Of a DNA stretch of 64,000 bases, positions 63,974 to 64,000 are shown piece after piece. Made by a program: the position numbers and the translations under genes. Every line of letters starts with the position of its first letter. The stretch's first letter is position 1. The stretch comes from Aliiglaciecola sp. CAU 1673 (GTDB lineage Bacteria > Pseudomonadota > Gammaproteobacteria > Enterobacterales > Alteromonadaceae): contig NZ_JARHUG010000017.1 of the NCBI RefSeq assembly GCF_029223185.1, positions 50,786 through 114,785 of the forward strand, given 5' to 3'. The notes below the pieces were generated by a model. The model made no database searches, was not told where the DNA came from, and saw only the letters and a list, made by a program, of their open reading frames with translations.

Positions 63974-64000
63974 AATTGAAGAGTTTGATCATGGCTCAGA
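63974..64000 (+). rRNA. rrs: 16S ribosomal RNA, 5' end (cut by the window)
   Basis: AATTGAAGAGTTTGATCATG and GCTCAG are the universal first bases of bacterial 16S rRNA. Only 27 bases are in the window. Promoters and boxA lie upstream. The location after aroE/yrdA equals rrnD of E. coli. Confidence 0.97.

Overview
The window is a chromosomal origin-region segment of a marine-type gammaproteobacterium, most likely in or near Alteromonadaceae (order Alteromonadales). That placement is an inference from gene content and order: a mnmG-oriC-mioC junction of enterobacterial type, a polA-spf (Spot 42)-engB-csrC-yihI block, a def-fmt-rsmB-trkA block divergent from dprA-smg-yrdD-tsaC, aroE/yrdA leading into an rRNA operon, and a GlyGly-CTERM protein tail at the left edge. 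GATC clustering in oriC implies Dam methylation.

Layout. 1-7.0 kb is accessory: the end of a GlyGly-CTERM protein, a small lipoprotein, an NTF2-like protein, an HD-GYP protein, an alkyltransferase-like protein, a DTW tRNA-modifying enzyme, a secreted M6 metalloprotease, and a divergent DUF2798/MarR pair sharing two palindromic operators. 7.0-14.0 kb is the complete F1Fo ATP synthase operon atpIBEFHAGDC on the minus strand, preceded by parB, parA, rsmG and mnmG (14.1-18.5 kb). oriC lies at about 18.53-18.93 kb. On its right are dnaC-like and dnaT-like helicase-loader genes and mioC, all transcribed toward oriC. A two-gene partner-switching module (response regulator-PP2C phosphatase and STAS protein) follows, then mnmE-yajQ and yidC-yidD-rnpA-rpmH on the minus strand. 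dnaA-dnaN-recF-gyrB runs on the plus strand (27.7-33.7 kb); recF carries two parS-like palindromes. 33.8-45 kb holds a lipoprotein, glyQS, tag, a DUF2489 gene, yihI, a methyltransferase, a CsrB/CsrC-type RNA gene, cytochrome c4, engB, a short Spot 42 gene and polA. 45-52 kb holds elbB with a cysteine-rich HTH regulator, two M16 peptidases, trkH, an EAL-HDOD protein and tRNA-Leu(CAG). 52.5-63.6 kb holds trkA-rsmB-fmt-def, then LysM-dprA-smg-yrdD-tsaC-hemF, a truncated haemoglobin, aroE and a gamma-carbonic-anhydrase-like gene. The window ends with two rrn promoters, a boxA and the first bases of 16S rRNA.

How the parts fit. Most of the window is core replication (oriC, DnaA, DnaN, RecF, GyrB, DnaC/DnaT), segregation (ParA, ParB, parS), translation and tRNA modification (MnmE, MnmG, RsmG, GlyQS, Fmt, Def, RsmB, TsaC), membrane energetics (ATP synthase, YidC, Trk) and small-RNA regulation. 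The points most worth following up are the RNA genes that carry no ORF (a CsrC-like RNA, a compact Spot 42 and a possible second small RNA beside it), the helicase-loader genes placed between mioC and oriC, the two parS sites inside recF, and the partner-switching module with no visible anti-sigma kinase. I saw no CRISPR array, insertion sequence or prophage.
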